In this document: in pieces, positions 1 through 9,438 of the stretch
Position numbering within the stretch: position 1 is the first letter of the stretch
Layout: each line of letters starts with the position of its first letter
NCBI RefSeq assembly: GCF_900156785.1
Contig: NZ_FTOP01000014.1
Location: 1-64,000, forward strand
DNA from: Belliella pelovolcani
GTDB taxonomy: Bacteria > Bacteroidota > Bacteroidia > Cytophagales > Cyclobacteriaceae
Reading direction: 5' to 3'
DNA length: 64,000 nucleotides
The notes under the pieces: generated by a model
What the model saw: the letters and a program-made list of their open reading frames with translations, nothing else
Database searches by the model: none
Told to the model about the DNA's origin: nothing
Position numbers and translations under genes: made by a program

Positions 1-102
1 AACTATACCACTAAAACCCACAGAGCAACAACAGGAACTTATCTCTATTATCATGAAAATTTAGAGTGGGTGTCCCATCGCACAAAACAGGAAAAGATTT
101 AA
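1..102 (+). CDS. C-terminal tail of a truncated unknown protein
   Basis: An open frame enters from the left edge and runs 33 codons without a stop to TAA at 100-102. The tail is rich in aromatic and charged residues and ends in ...RTKQEKI. A strong intrinsic terminator begins 15 bases later, which fits the end of a real plus-strand gene. The family cannot be recognised from so short a piece, and a chance open frame of this length is possible. Confidence 0.5.
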   Translation, partial: NYTTKTHRATTGTYLYYHENLEWVSHRTKQEKI

Positions 103-117
103 CAAAGAGAGAAAAGC

Positions 118-146
118 AAAAAACCACCCGATTTGGGTGGTTTTTT
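118..146. terminator. Bidirectional intrinsic terminator between convergent genes
   Basis: AAAACCACCC and GGGTGGTTTT form a near-perfect stem with a four- to five-base loop, with A residues on one side and T residues on the other. It can end both the plus-strand gene entering from the left and the minus-strand SGNH lipoprotein gene ending at 172. Confidence 0.85.
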
Positions 147-171
147 AATTGATTGATAATTTGGATAAGAA

Positions 172-1635
172 TTATCTAGGAAGATCATTTCCTATATATT
201 CATTAGGGTTTGCTCTTGGAATATTTGCTCCCCATTTTTGATTGATTTGATCGATGAAGAGGTTAGCTACAAAAGCATGTGCCCTTGCATTAGGGTGTAC
301 ACCATCTAGAGAAAACCCACCATTCGGTGGAATAATAGAAGCAGTCAGTCCAACACCACCTGAAGAAACTTGACCTTGAAAGACTCTGTCTAACAGATTG
401 TTTACATCTACCAATACCAATCGATCACTATTCGCTTGTACAGCAGCATTGATGAATCCGTTGAAAGCGGTGATTTTATCTCTGATTTCAAGTTGCTCCT
501 CAGGTGTCAAGACAAATTGATCTTCTACGGGGAAGCTAATCCCTCTAATCAAAGCAGGGTTTCCGCCAACTGGCTGACCAAGTGCTGCAGACAAAGGCAA
601 TGTAGCTCTATCAGTAGACTTACTTTGTCTGATAGAAGGAAGTCCAAGCGCTGATAAATCAGTCAGAAACTCATCCTCCATCACAAAGCCATTTTGACCA
701 GCTTGGAATTGAATTCTTCTTCTCTGTTCTTCCTCTGCTGTGATTAAATTACCAGCTCTTGCCATGGCCAATCCACCATTATAAGCAGCATAACCTTGAT
801 TGGCTTGGTCAGCTTGTGCCTGGCTCAGGGGCAATGCATTCCAAGGAACCAATGTGAAATATGGCAATACAGCCAAACTCGGGATATTCGCTACTGCTCC
901 TTTTGCATTAGGATTCGCTGCGAGCATAGCTCCCAAAGCTGCTGCTAACCGCTGTTGAAAATCTGAATTTGAGGTCAATATAGCAGGGTTGGAAGCCCCA
1001 CCAGTTGCATATCCTAGCACATCATTGTTTCCCAACCAGAAAGTAAAGAAAGTCCCACCATTAGCCAAGGCTGCTGCCGCATCACCGATGATCGTGGAAG
1101 TACCAGGATTAGATGCAAACCTCTCGTAGAGTCTATTATAAGCTGGATTGGCTGGTGAAGCAGGCCCTCCTGTCTGAGGGATCAATGCAGTTAGCAAAGT
1201 AATTCCAGGCACGCCGAAGTTATTCAAAGCAGCTTTATTGCCAGTGAAATCACTAGGCAAATCTCCCGCACCTATAGGGGCTGGACCAGTAGCTCCAGTT
1301 TGTGGGTTCACTGTCAGTACAAGCCTTCCTAGTGGACCCTGAGGTCCCATTTGAAAGAAGCCATTTACTGAATTGATATTTGGCACATTGAAGTCTCCTC
1401 CTCCCACCGCTCTTGCTTGTTCCGCAAGAATCACTGCAAAGGAATTCTGTTGCGCCCTATTATAGAGTGCGCCGTCCATAAATCCAGCTGTAAGAGAATT
1501 ACCTACGGAAACTATCTTGGTCAAATCAGCCGAACCGGAGGTTGGCTCATCAATCTGCGGCTCAGGAAATTCATAGGTACAAGCTGCGAATGCACCCAGT
1601 ACCAGTAAGAGTAATAATTTATTGATATATTTCAT
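172..1635 (-). CDS. SGNH/GDSL-family lipoprotein hydrolase
   Basis: This is a predicted secreted lipoprotein of 487 residues. The signal peptide ends in a lipobox with Cys19 (AFAAC). The SGNH block I motif GNSLTAGF follows, with the likely nucleophile Ser47. A WLGNND block lies in the middle, and DGVHPN near the C terminus supplies Asp444 and His447. SGNH enzymes are esterases or lipases; the substrate cannot be read here. The gene starts 13 bases after the upstream TonB-dependent receptor gene, so the two are probably one transcript and may work together at the outer membrane. The body between blocks I and V is longer than in small esterases. Confidence 0.85.
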   Translation of the reverse strand: MKYINKLLLLLVLGAFAACTYEFPEPQIDEPTSGSADLTKIVSVGNSLTAGFMDGALYNRAQQNSFAVILAEQARAVGGGDFNVPNINSVNGFFQMGPQGPLGRLVLTVNPQTGATGPAPIGAGDLPSDFTGNKAALNNFGVPGITLLTALIPQTGGPASPANPAYNRLYERFASNPGTSTIIGDAAAALANGGTFFTFWLGNNDVLGYATGGASNPAILTSNSDFQQRLAAALGAMLAANPNAKGAVANIPSLAVLPYFTLVPWNALPLSQAQADQANQGYAAYNGGLAMARAGNLITAEEEQRRRIQFQAGQNGFVMEDEFLTDLSALGLPSIRQSKSTDRATLPLSAALGQPVGGNPALIRGISFPVEDQFVLTPEEQLEIRDKITAFNGFINAAVQANSDRLVLVDVNNLLDRVFQGQVSSGGVGLTASIIPPNGGFSLDGVHPNARAHAFVANLFIDQINQKWGANIPRANPNEYIGNDLPR

Positions 1636-1648
1636 TTTAGCCGATTTT

Positions 1649-4540
1649 TTAGTTCAACAATTCATCAAATGTGATGGAGATGTAGTAGATCGCTCCAATA
1701 GTCGGACCTCCAAAATTCTGGAAGTAACGGTTGTTGAAAAGGTTTGATCCGCCCAGTTTTACAATTGACTTCAAGTCCTTCAATCTGTAGCTTACCTGTG
1801 CATCGAAAGTGTGAATTTCTGGCACATCTCCTTGTGCAAAAGTTGATTCCCATCTGAAAGCACTTTGATACCTGTAAGTCACTCCAAAGCCTAATTTTTC
1901 TGTCACCTTTCTATTACCAAAAGTAATATTGGTCTTATGCTCTGGTGTGTTGAAATCATTCAAGAAATCTTCCCCTATATCAGAAATCAACCTATTGAAG
2001 TTATAATTACCACCCAAAGTGAAGTTCTTAGGAAGGTTGTAAGTCAAACCTAGAGCAGTTCCGTGTGCTCTAACTTCTTGATCTACGATATTGGTGTAAG
2101 TCTGGAAAGTATTCTCCTGACCAGGAATTGTGATCGGCGTCAACAAAGTAGGCGCATTGATCGCATTGATTGCTCCTTGATCTGTATTTGGCATTGCTCC
2201 TGGGAATACTGGCCCTGGTGCTCTTCTCACAGCTGTCTGAGTAATGAAATCATTGTAGATATTGTAGTAATAAGCAAAATCTATCAACAACCTGTTGCTT
2301 GCCAACAAGCTCTTGTATCCAATCTCGAAGGACTGAACGCGCTCAGGTCTGAGCTCTGGAAGGGAAGTTACTTGCTCTAGCAAACCCGTTGCTCTTGGAT
2401 CAACAGGAGATAATCCCCCACCTACAGCAGCTACATAATCATTTACAGAAGCCAAAGAATAAGCATTGGTGAAAATATCATATTTATCTCTGTAAAAAGG
2501 CAACCCACCAATCAATCTCGCTGACACCACATTCAAATCAATGTGTTGACCTTGCGTGGTTGGGTTTCTAAAACCAGTTTGATAAGACAATCTGATATTG
2601 CTATTACCCTCTGTGAATACACCAGAAATCCTCGGGCTAAACTGACCTTGGAAGTTTTCATTTTTATCATATCTCAAGGATCCAGTCAACTTCAATTTAT
2701 CTTGGATAAATCTCTTGGAGCCTTGTGCAAAAGCTCCAATTTCTTGGATAGTGATATCATTACCCTCCACATCAGCGAAGATGGTTCCATTGGATCTCAA
2801 GTCATATACTCTGTAAGAACCGCCAACTTGTAAGTCCATAAAGTCAATATCATTGCTGAAGTCATACTGACCTTCAAGCATATTCATGCGAGATTGATCA
2901 TTGAATAGCGATCCATTTGGTATCACATCCCCTCTTACAGCAGCTTTTGCAGCTTCAAATTCTGGAGTGCCAGGCAAGAATCTTCCTGTATCGGCAGCTC
3001 CTCTAGCAAATTGGTGAGCGCCTGCCATGAGCTGGGTTGATGGCATTCCTCCAGAATTTGGGTTAAAACCTCCAGCAGCCAGTGCTCCTAGATAGTTTAA
3101 TCCATATTCCCCAAACCATTGAGTATTATTTTTCCAACGATCATTGATAGCTACACCAGTAAGGTCTGCTATGTAGGAATCACCAGAATTTTCAATTGTA
3201 GTATAAGCTCTTAGGAAATAATTAGCTCCCTTCAGTTCCAATTTATGCTGAATGATGGAGAAGTTAGCTAATGAGTATCTTTGTGCGCCAGTGTAGACTG
3301 AAGTCCCTGCTCCATAGTTCATCGTATAAGACAACTCTGATCTATCATTGATTCTATAATGCAATGCACCATTTAATTTCAAGTTTTTTGCATTGTAGTC
3401 CACCAAAAACCTCTCTTCATACCCAGTCCTAGACACAACTTGATCTGGTAAAAATGGAAGAAAATCTCCAAGACCATTCTGCTGAGCCAATTGTTGAAAA
3501 CCAGCAGAATTTCTCAATAGGCCAACATTATTTGACACTTCGTCGCCAAAGACGTGCACCCTATTTGCCCCTGGATTGAAAGGAAGGTCACCTTGGTTTC
3601 TAAATCCTAGATCTGTTTGATCGGTTCCATGCCAATCAAGTGCTTGCATATATGAAGCGTTGACTTTGAAGGCAAACTTGTTGTTGAATGCTTTTGCATA
3701 ACGAATCGACCCTTCATACATTGGCTGAGGGTTGCTAGGCTCCCCTGGTTGGCCATTGATATGGTTGACTCCTTGCTTATAGAAAGCGCTGAGACCTTGA
3801 TACTCAAAAGGACTCTTGCTATTCACTAGCAAAATACCATTAAAGGCATTTGGTCCATATAGCGCAGAAGATGCACCAGGGATAAATTCAACTGATTCCA
3901 CATCCAATTCCGATGGGCCATTGAGGTTACCAATAGGAAAGTTCAAGGCTGGTGCTTGAGTATCCATCCCGTCTGTCAATTGCACAAATCTGGTATTACC
4001 AGTAGAGTTAAATCCTCTAGCATTGATAATTTGGAAATTGATGGAAGAAGAAGTTACATCGACTCCTTTGAGGTTGGCAATACCCTTGTAGTAGTTATCA
4101 GCAGGAGTATCTCTGATCGCCAAGATATCCATCTTCTCGATTGATACCGGAGACTGCAGAATACTCTCTTCTACTCTCGAAGCAGATACGACCACTTCTT
4201 GCCCAAGCATAAATTGCTCTTGCATCGCGACTTGTAAGTTGGACACATTTGCTTCCGTGATCTCAATCTCTTGCGAAGTGAAGCCCACCATAGAAAAAAC
4301 CAATGTCAGCGGTGGAGCCTGACTTACCCTCAGGTTGAAATTCCCTCTCAAATCGGTCACAGTACCGATTACTCTTCCTTTCACCACAATATTCACCCCT
4401 ACGAGTGTCTCCTTGGTTCCTGCTTCAGTGACTGTACCGCTGATGGTAGTTGTCTGTGCATAAACCGAAGATGTGCTTAAGGAAACTATGACAAGTAGTG
4501 ATAAAACTACCTGCCAAATCTTTCTAGTAAAATTTTGCAT
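1649..4540 (-). CDS. TonB-dependent outer membrane receptor
   Basis: This 963-residue outer membrane receptor imports an unknown ligand using TonB energy. A signal peptide ending near VYAQ is followed by a carboxypeptidase-like regulatory (beta-sandwich) domain at about residues 32-115, then a plug domain (SRVEES..., with ...GASSALYGPNAFNGIL), then a long barrel ending in an aromatic-rich C-terminal strand. It is a single-chain receptor with no SusD partner beside it, and the following gene encodes an SGNH lipoprotein, suggesting a two-gene uptake or processing unit. The start is supported by the Lys/Arg-rich N terminus before the hydrophobic signal. The substrate is not inferable. Confidence 0.9.
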   Translation of the reverse strand: MQNFTRKIWQVVLSLLVIVSLSTSSVYAQTTTISGTVTEAGTKETLVGVNIVVKGRVIGTVTDLRGNFNLRVSQAPPLTLVFSMVGFTSQEIEITEANVSNLQVAMQEQFMLGQEVVVSASRVEESILQSPVSIEKMDILAIRDTPADNYYKGIANLKGVDVTSSSINFQIINARGFNSTGNTRFVQLTDGMDTQAPALNFPIGNLNGPSELDVESVEFIPGASSALYGPNAFNGILLVNSKSPFEYQGLSAFYKQGVNHINGQPGEPSNPQPMYEGSIRYAKAFNNKFAFKVNASYMQALDWHGTDQTDLGFRNQGDLPFNPGANRVHVFGDEVSNNVGLLRNSAGFQQLAQQNGLGDFLPFLPDQVVSRTGYEERFLVDYNAKNLKLNGALHYRINDRSELSYTMNYGAGTSVYTGAQRYSLANFSIIQHKLELKGANYFLRAYTTIENSGDSYIADLTGVAINDRWKNNTQWFGEYGLNYLGALAAGGFNPNSGGMPSTQLMAGAHQFARGAADTGRFLPGTPEFEAAKAAVRGDVIPNGSLFNDQSRMNMLEGQYDFSNDIDFMDLQVGGSYRVYDLRSNGTIFADVEGNDITIQEIGAFAQGSKRFIQDKLKLTGSLRYDKNENFQGQFSPRISGVFTEGNSNIRLSYQTGFRNPTTQGQHIDLNVVSARLIGGLPFYRDKYDIFTNAYSLASVNDYVAAVGGGLSPVDPRATGLLEQVTSLPELRPERVQSFEIGYKSLLASNRLLIDFAYYYNIYNDFITQTAVRRAPGPVFPGAMPNTDQGAINAINAPTLLTPITIPGQENTFQTYTNIVDQEVRAHGTALGLTYNLPKNFTLGGNYNFNRLISDIGEDFLNDFNTPEHKTNITFGNRKVTEKLGFGVTYRYQSAFRWESTFAQGDVPEIHTFDAQVSYRLKDLKSIVKLGGSNLFNNRYFQNFGGPTIGAIYYISITFDELLN

Positions 4541-4812
4541 AAGTTAATCTTGGGTTAGTTGTTAATACTTTGTTGATTAGGGATAATAGGTGATAATTAT
4601 TGGGAAAATTAGATTTTTTTCCCAATAATCCTTTACAAATTCAAATAAAAATTAAAAATAAAAATCAGAAACTCCTAACACTTTCTAGGAACCTGTTGAA
4701 AATCAGATAAAAACCTGACTGATCTTTAGTTTTATATTAAAAAAATGTAACGCTTTCTAGGCTATTTTTAATTAACGCTCTTCTAAAACAGTTTTTTAAA
4801 CATTATTTATCT
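4541..4812 (-). promoter_or_regulatory. AT-rich upstream region of the TonB receptor gene
   Basis: About 270 bases lie between the gldC terminator and the receptor start and carry no credible ORF. The sequence is very AT-rich and should hold the receptor promoter, but no convincing TAnnTTTG box was found by eye. The short string CTTTCTAGG occurs twice (around 4681 and 4752). It could be a protein-binding site or chance. Confidence 0.35.
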
Positions 4813-4844
4813 AAAAAAAAATACCTGACTTTCATCAGGTATTT
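4813..4844 (-). terminator. Intrinsic terminator of gldC
   Basis: AAATACCTGA and TCAGGTATTT form a perfect 10-bp stem with a six-base loop. On the minus strand it is followed by a run of T, just downstream of the gldC stop. Confidence 0.85.
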
Positions 4845-4849
4845 AATGC

Positions 4850-5194
4850 TTATTGGCTGGCTTTTTTATTCTCTTCATTGACATGTTTGACTAGTCTATC
4901 GCAGAGTTCTTTCATCTCTTCGGACATGTATTCATCTCCAGTTGCATTCAGGATAGTCTGTGCCATACCACCAACGATATCGATGTAGAAACGCTTCATC
5001 TCAGCTACCGACATATCCTCTGTCCAAAGGTCGATTCTCAGCGTACTGTGATTCAAATTATCCCAAACATTCAAACTGATACTTTTTGTCGCTTCTGCTC
5101 CCTCTCCTTCTTTATCTGAAGCATCCCACTGTATGGATTTTGGAAGGTTTTTATCGTCAAGGTTGACCGTGAATTTTATTTCTGAACTTTTCAT
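4850..5194 (-). CDS. gldC: Gliding motility protein GldC
   Basis: The 114-residue product matches the GldC family in size and pattern: an N-terminal MKSSEIKF beta segment, the central QWDASD motif, the WDN...LRIDLWTEDM segment and a helical C terminus with MAQTIL. GldC is a small soluble accessory protein of Bacteroidota gliding motility and is found mainly in this phylum. It is monocistronic here, with its own terminator directly downstream. Presence of gldC does not by itself prove that the organism glides. Confidence 0.9.
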   Translation of the reverse strand: MKSSEIKFTVNLDDKNLPKSIQWDASDKEGEGAEATKSISLNVWDNLNHSTLRIDLWTEDMSVAEMKRFYIDIVGGMAQTILNATGDEYMSEEMKELCDRLVKHVNEENKKASQ

Positions 5195-5251
5195 TGCTTG
5201 TTATTTAATGCCACAAAACTACAAAAGAAGCCCCATAGTTCCGAGATGATA

Positions 5252-5914
5252 CTAAACTTCGAAGGTCATTTCTGGAATTTCTCCCTCTACTACCAATTTA
5301 CCTTCTGTTTTGGATTGAATCTCCTCCACACTCACTCCAGGAGCTCTTTCCAATAACTTGAACCCTCCTTCAGGCAAAACATCTAAAACAGCTAGATCTG
5401 TAACGATTTTTTTAACACACCTGATTCCTGTAATCGGGAGACTACACTCTTTCAGTAGTTTAGACTGGCCATCCTTGCTGCAATGCTGCATGGCAACGAT
5501 GATATTATCCGCCGAGGCCACCAGATCCATTGCTCCTCCCATGCCTTTGACCATTTTACCTGGAATCTTCCAATTGGCAATATCACCATTCTCGGACACT
5601 TCCATTGCTCCCAAAATTGTCAATTGCACATGACCTCCTCTGATCATTGCGAAAGATTCTGCCGAACTAAAAAGCGCCGACCCTTTGGTCATGGTGATGG
5701 TCTGCTTACCTGCATTGATCAGATCTGGATCTACTTTGTCTTCCGTAGGAAAAGGCCCTATGCCTAAAAGTCCATTTTCTGATTGCAACACCACCTCCAA
5801 ATTATCAGGAATATAATTGGCCACCAATGTAGGTATCCCTATTCCAAGATTGATATATTGACCATTTTTGACCTCTTTGGCTATTCGCTGGGCTATCTGA
5901 TCTTTATTTAGCAT
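5252..5914 (-). CDS. scoB: 3-oxoacid CoA-transferase, subunit B
   Basis: This is the beta subunit (220 residues) of succinyl-CoA:3-ketoacid (or acetate-type) CoA-transferase, which moves CoA between succinate or acetate and acetoacetate. The catalytic glutamate lies in SENGLLGIG (Glu46), and the N-terminal LGIGIPT glycine-rich motif is present. The alpha subunit gene lies upstream in the same direction. The two are split by a 200-base spacer filled with phased repeats, unusual because these subunit genes normally almost touch. The acceptor specificity (succinyl versus butyryl or acetyl) cannot be decided from sequence alone. Confidence 0.9.
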   Translation of the reverse strand: MLNKDQIAQRIAKEVKNGQYINLGIGIPTLVANYIPDNLEVVLQSENGLLGIGPFPTEDKVDPDLINAGKQTITMTKGSALFSSAESFAMIRGGHVQLTILGAMEVSENGDIANWKIPGKMVKGMGGAMDLVASADNIIVAMQHCSKDGQSKLLKECSLPITGIRCVKKIVTDLAVLDVLPEGGFKLLERAPGVSVEEIQSKTEGKLVVEGEIPEMTFEV

Positions 5915-5965
5915 GGCTTTATGATTTATTTGGGTTTGATTCTAATTTTTAAAAGATATAAAATC

Positions 5966-6120
5966 GAAATACAGTAGAAATACAATTGATATAAAGTTGA
6001 AATATGATAGAAATACAATAGAAATATTTCCATCTTATTTCACGAAGTCTATTTCAACTATATTTCACCGAAGGCATATTTCTACATTATTTCGCCGAAG
6101 GCATATTTCCACTTTATTTC
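5966..6120. repeat. Phased GAAATA / TATTTC repeat array between CoA-transferase genes
   Basis: Left half: six consecutive 11-bp units beginning GAAATA at 5966, 5977, 5988 (variant GATATA), 5999, 6010 and 6021. Right half: the reverse complement TATTTC at 6036, 6050, 6061, 6077, 6088, 6104 and 6115, alternating 11- and 16-bp steps, that is a 27-bp compound unit. The 16-bp steps carry CCGAAGGC; on the transcribed strand this reads GCCTTCGG, a potential cUUCGg tetraloop hairpin. The two halves are mutually complementary and could fold into a long hairpin. The array runs into the stop codon of the alpha subunit gene. Confidence 0.85.
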
Positions 6121-6809
6121 CTTACCGTCCTTTGCTCAATTCTCTTTTCGTAATCCTTTCCTTGGAAAATCCGCTGCACATAGATGCCAGGAGTATGGAT
6201 TTCATTTGGATTCAATTCTCCGGCAGGCAACAGTTCCTCTACTTCTGCGATGGTAATTTTACCTGCGGCAGCCATCATTGGATTGAAGTTTCTCGCAGTA
6301 CCTTTGAAAATCAAATTCCCAGCAGTGTCACCTTTCCAAGCTTTTACAAAAGCAAAGTCTGCTTTGAGCCAGCGCTCAAGAAGGTAAAGCTTCCCATCAA
6401 ATTCGCGAATTTCCTTTCCCTCTGCCACCTCTGTCCCTACCCCAGCAGGGGTAAAAAACGCCGGTATCCCTGCTCCACCTGCTCTCACTCGCTCTGCAAG
6501 TGTGCCCTGAGGAATCAACTCCACTTCGAGCTCTCCACTTAGGAGTTGTCGCTCGAATTCCGCATTTTCGCCTACATAACTGGAAATCATCTTTTTGACC
6601 ATCCTTTTTTGGAGCATCAGTCCAATTCCGAAATCATCTACTCCAGCATTATTTGATATGCAAGTCAAACCTTTCAGATCTTTTTTTAATAGTGCTTTGA
6701 TACTGTTTTCAGGAATTCCAGAAAGTCCAAAACCTCCAAACATCAGGACGGCATTGGAAAAAACATCTTTCACGGCTTCTTCGGCATTGGCTACAGTTTT
6801 ATTGATCAT
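6114..6809 (-). CDS. scoA: 3-oxoacid CoA-transferase, subunit A
   Basis: The 231-residue alpha subunit of 3-oxoacid CoA-transferase shows the family motifs [12 protein letters not shown] near the N terminus, SNNAG around residue 53 and [16 protein letters not shown] in the middle. It pairs with the beta subunit encoded downstream. The start follows the ribF stop by only 10 bases, so the gene may be read from the ribF/truB transcript. The last codons and stop overlap the repeat array, so the array has grown up to the edge of the reading frame without disturbing it. Confidence 0.9.
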   Translation of the reverse strand: MINKTVANAEEAVKDVFSNAVLMFGGFGLSGIPENSIKALLKKDLKGLTCISNNAGVDDFGIGLMLQKRMVKKMISSYVGENAEFERQLLSGELEVELIPQGTLAERVRAGGAGIPAFFTPAGVGTEVAEGKEIREFDGKLYLLERWLKADFAFVKAWKGDTAGNLIFKGTARNFNPMMAAAGKITIAEVEELLPAGELNPNEIHTPGIYVQRIFQGKDYEKRIEQRTVRK

Positions 6810-6819
6810 GATTATTGGG

Positions 6820-7752
6820 TTATATCTGGGTTAATATTTTCAATGCATTGTCTTTATCCACCTTCAATTGTGCTCTAAGACCCTCGAGGCTCTCGAACTT
6901 AGTCTCAGGTCTTAAATAAGCTTTGAGTTTGACACAAACACGCTTATCATACAAGTCTCCTTCAAAATCAAACAGATTTACTTCGATTGTTCTGCTATGA
7001 CCATTTACAGTGGGGCGGTTACCGATATTGAGCATACCATTGTAAAACTCCCCCTCCACATTGACTTGCACAGCGTAGGCACCATCGTGAGGAATCAATT
7101 TGTAATCATTGGGCACATGCACGTTGGCGGTCGGAAAGCCGATGGATCTACCTACCTGCTGCCCCTTGATGATGATTCCATTGATTTCGTAAGCTCTGCC
7201 AAGATACTCGTTGGCAATCTCAATTCTCCCATCCTGGAGCGCTGCTCTGATTTTGGTACTGGAAACCCCCACATCGTCTACATCCTGTCTTGAAATTTCC
7301 TCTAGTTCAAATGGATATTGATCTATGTGTGTCTTAAGATAATCGAATCCACCTTCTCTATTCTTTCCAAACCTGTGATCATAGCCTATGACTAATTTAC
7401 GGGTTTGGATCTTATTGATGATGATTTTTTGGATAAATTCTTCAGAACTCAATTGAGAAAACTCCTTCGTAAAAGGAATCGTGACTAAATGATCGATTCC
7501 TGATTCGCGTAGAAATTTGGCTTTTTCCTCAAAAGTAGAAAGCAAGAGCAAATTGTGCTCTTTGGGATAGAGTACCAACCTGGGGTGCGGCCAAAAGGTA
7601 ATCAGAACGGTCTCCCCTCCTATTTCATCTGCTATGTTTCTGATTCGTTTTAGGATCTTTTGGTGTCCCAAGTGTACCCCATCAAAGGTTCCACTGGTCA
7701 CCACTGGGTTTCTTACTGGTCCAAAATCCTCAATTCCTTCATAAATCCTCAT
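6820..7752 (-). CDS. ribF: Bifunctional riboflavin kinase / FMN adenylyltransferase
   Basis: RibF converts riboflavin to FMN and then FAD. The N-terminal adenylyltransferase domain shows [11 protein letters not shown] (about residues 22-32). The C-terminal kinase domain shows [11 protein letters not shown] and ends with a helical tail. The length of 310 residues is normal. The start overlaps the end of truB by 14 bases, the usual truB-ribF coupling in bacteria. Confidence 0.95.
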   Translation of the reverse strand: MRIYEGIEDFGPVRNPVVTSGTFDGVHLGHQKILKRIRNIADEIGGETVLITFWPHPRLVLYPKEHNLLLLSTFEEKAKFLRESGIDHLVTIPFTKEFSQLSSEEFIQKIIINKIQTRKLVIGYDHRFGKNREGGFDYLKTHIDQYPFELEEISRQDVDDVGVSSTKIRAALQDGRIEIANEYLGRAYEINGIIIKGQQVGRSIGFPTANVHVPNDYKLIPHDGAYAVQVNVEGEFYNGMLNIGNRPTVNGHSRTIEVNLFDFEGDLYDKRVCVKLKAYLRPETKFESLEGLRAQLKVDKDNALKILTQI

Positions 7753-8425
7753 TCGGACGTGATTTTATACTTTCTATTAATTTGGGCAATTCTTCTGCAT
7801 CTTCTAACATAAAGTCACCGATCCTTGTTCGTGTCAAAGCGGACATATATGCCCCAACTTCTAAAATCTCACCCATATCTCTAGCAAGGCTTCTGATGTA
7901 AGTTCCTTTCGAGCAGACGATTCTAAAGTCTATTTCTGGTAATTCAAATCTGGTAATTTCAAACTCCGAAACTTGCACTGGTCTCGCCTCCATTTTCACT
8001 TCTATTCCTTTTCGAGCGGATTCATAGACACGTTTTCCATCTACTTTGATCGCAGAGTGCATGGGGGGCACCTGCATGATATCCCCTGTCAATTGTACAG
8101 CGGCGGCTTTCACTTGATCTAATGTGAGATGCGATGGATCCGCTACAGCGATCACTTCTTTCTCTCTATCAAAGCTCTCTGTGGTCTTTCCAAGTACAAA
8201 TGTCCCGATATATTCTTTTTCCTGACCCATATAGGTCTCTATGCTTTTGGTTTTTTTCCCAGCACAGACTATCAACAAGCCAGTTGCCAAGGGGTCTAAA
8301 GTACCCGCATGACCAACTTTTTTGATTTTCAAGACATTTCTCACCTTTTTGACCACATCAAAGGAAGTCCATTCCAATGGTTTATTGATCAGAAACACTT
8401 CTCCGTATGGTTCTTTTTCCTGCAT
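7739..8425 (-). CDS. truB: tRNA pseudouridine(55) synthase TruB
   Basis: TruB makes the universal pseudouridine 55 in the tRNA T-loop. The catalytic motif HAGTLDPLATGLL places the nucleophile at Asp44. LINKPLEWTSFDVV at the N terminus and CSKGTYIRSLARDMG in the C-terminal half are also family hallmarks. The 228-residue length is the short Bacteroidota form with little C-terminal extension. It sits between uppP (2-base gap) and ribF (overlap). Confidence 0.95.
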   Translation of the reverse strand: MQEKEPYGEVFLINKPLEWTSFDVVKKVRNVLKIKKVGHAGTLDPLATGLLIVCAGKKTKSIETYMGQEKEYIGTFVLGKTTESFDREKEVIAVADPSHLTLDQVKAAAVQLTGDIMQVPPMHSAIKVDGKRVYESARKGIEVKMEARPVQVSEFEITRFELPEIDFRIVCSKGTYIRSLARDMGEILEVGAYMSALTRTRIGDFMLEDAEELPKLIESIKSRPNEDL

Positions 8426-8426
8426 C

Positions 8427-9221
8427 TTATCTCAACAATCCAGCTCCAATAGCAATCAATCCAACTATGGCACAATAAATAGAAAAATAAGTCAACTTGC
8501 TTTTCCTCACCAATGCAATCATCCAAGTACATGCAAAATATCCAGCAATAAATGCAGCAATAAAACCTGCCGACAGGTATCCAAAACTATCCGAATTGTA
8601 AGCCAAAGCCCCATCCAAAATATCCTTTGCAATCTTACCCAATATCAAAGGAACTACCATCAAGAATGAAAATCGAGCTGCCTTTGATTTATCAATCCCA
8701 AGTAATACTGAAGTCGATATCGTAGCGCCTGATCTAGAAATTCCTGGAAGTATGGCGATAGCTTGAGCTATTCCCACCAATATGGCATTTCCATAGTTCA
8801 CTGGCTTATCTGTATGCTTTGCCTTGTCTGCCAAGTAGAGCAAAACCGCCGTGAGCAATAGCATACTCCCTACAAAGACGATCTTTCCTCCAAAGAATTG
8901 TTCGAGTTGGTCATTGAAAAAAACACCAACAATAGCTGCTGGAATCATGGACAACACGATCTTCAATGAAAATTGGGTTTCTTCATTCCATTTGAACTGA
9001 AAAAGCCCTCTAAAAATCTCAGCAATGTCTTTTCTGAACACCAAAATAGTAGCTAGTGCTGTTGCAAAATGAAGAATCACGGAGAACATCATGCTCTCCT
9101 CAGGTAGCTTTGAATCCCCAAGCAATGCAGCTCCTAGCTCAAGGTGTCCACTAGACGAAACAGGCAAAAACTCCGTCAAACCTTGGATGATTCCAAGGAT
9201 AATCGCATCTATAATATCCAT
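8427..9221 (-). CDS. uppP: Undecaprenyl-diphosphatase UppP (BacA family)
   Basis: This integral membrane enzyme dephosphorylates undecaprenyl diphosphate to recycle the lipid carrier of peptidoglycan and O-antigen. The conserved motifs GLTEFLPVSSSGHLEL (about residues 14-29) and PGISRSGATIS in the middle are both present, with about seven hydrophobic segments. The 264-residue length is typical. It lies in the conserved run ftsX-DUF3098-uppP-truB-ribF. Confidence 0.95.
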   Translation of the reverse strand: MDIIDAIILGIIQGLTEFLPVSSSGHLELGAALLGDSKLPEESMMFSVILHFATALATILVFRKDIAEIFRGLFQFKWNEETQFSLKIVLSMIPAAIVGVFFNDQLEQFFGGKIVFVGSMLLLTAVLLYLADKAKHTDKPVNYGNAILVGIAQAIAILPGISRSGATISTSVLLGIDKSKAARFSFLMVVPLILGKIAKDILDGALAYNSDSFGYLSAGFIAAFIAGYFACTWMIALVRKSKLTYFSIYCAIVGLIAIGAGLLR

Positions 9222-9227
9222 TACAAA

Positions 9228-9434
9228 TTATTTTTCGGCCTTATGGAAAATGGCGTAGAACTCAAAAACAAAACCAGCCAAGACAATGATAGGTCCTAAA
9301 GTCAAGCCCATAAATCCAAATCCATGTGGCTCCGGATCAAGCCCAATGATCGTAAACCCAATGACAATGACTGCTATACCGATCAACATCAAGGTATAAT
9401 TCTTCTTAGAAAATGGAAAAGGTTGATTGCTCAT
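9228..9434 (-). CDS. DUF3098 small membrane protein
   Basis: A 68-residue protein with two transmembrane segments. A short Phe/Pro/Lys N terminus precedes TM1 (YTLMLIGIAVIVIGFTII), a short acidic, Gly-rich loop follows, then TM2 and a charged C-terminal end. This matches the DUF3098 family, found in Bacteroidota next to ftsX and uppP. The function is unknown. Position suggests a role in the envelope or division cluster, but that is inference. Confidence 0.8.
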   Translation of the reverse strand: MSNQPFPFSKKNYTLMLIGIAVIVIGFTIIGLDPEPHGFGFMGLTLGPIIVLAGFVFEFYAIFHKAEK

Positions 9435-9438
9435 ATGA

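Noticed and set aside
70-90. GTCCCATCGCAC at the left edge as a relative of the MRCPMCR leader region (GCGCTGTCCCATG)
   Set aside because: Only a short, common string is shared, with no riboswitch or sulfur gene nearby.
5997-6542. A 181-codon plus-strand open frame across the CoA-transferase region
   Set aside because: It is antisense to the alpha subunit gene and its first part is only the translated repeat array.
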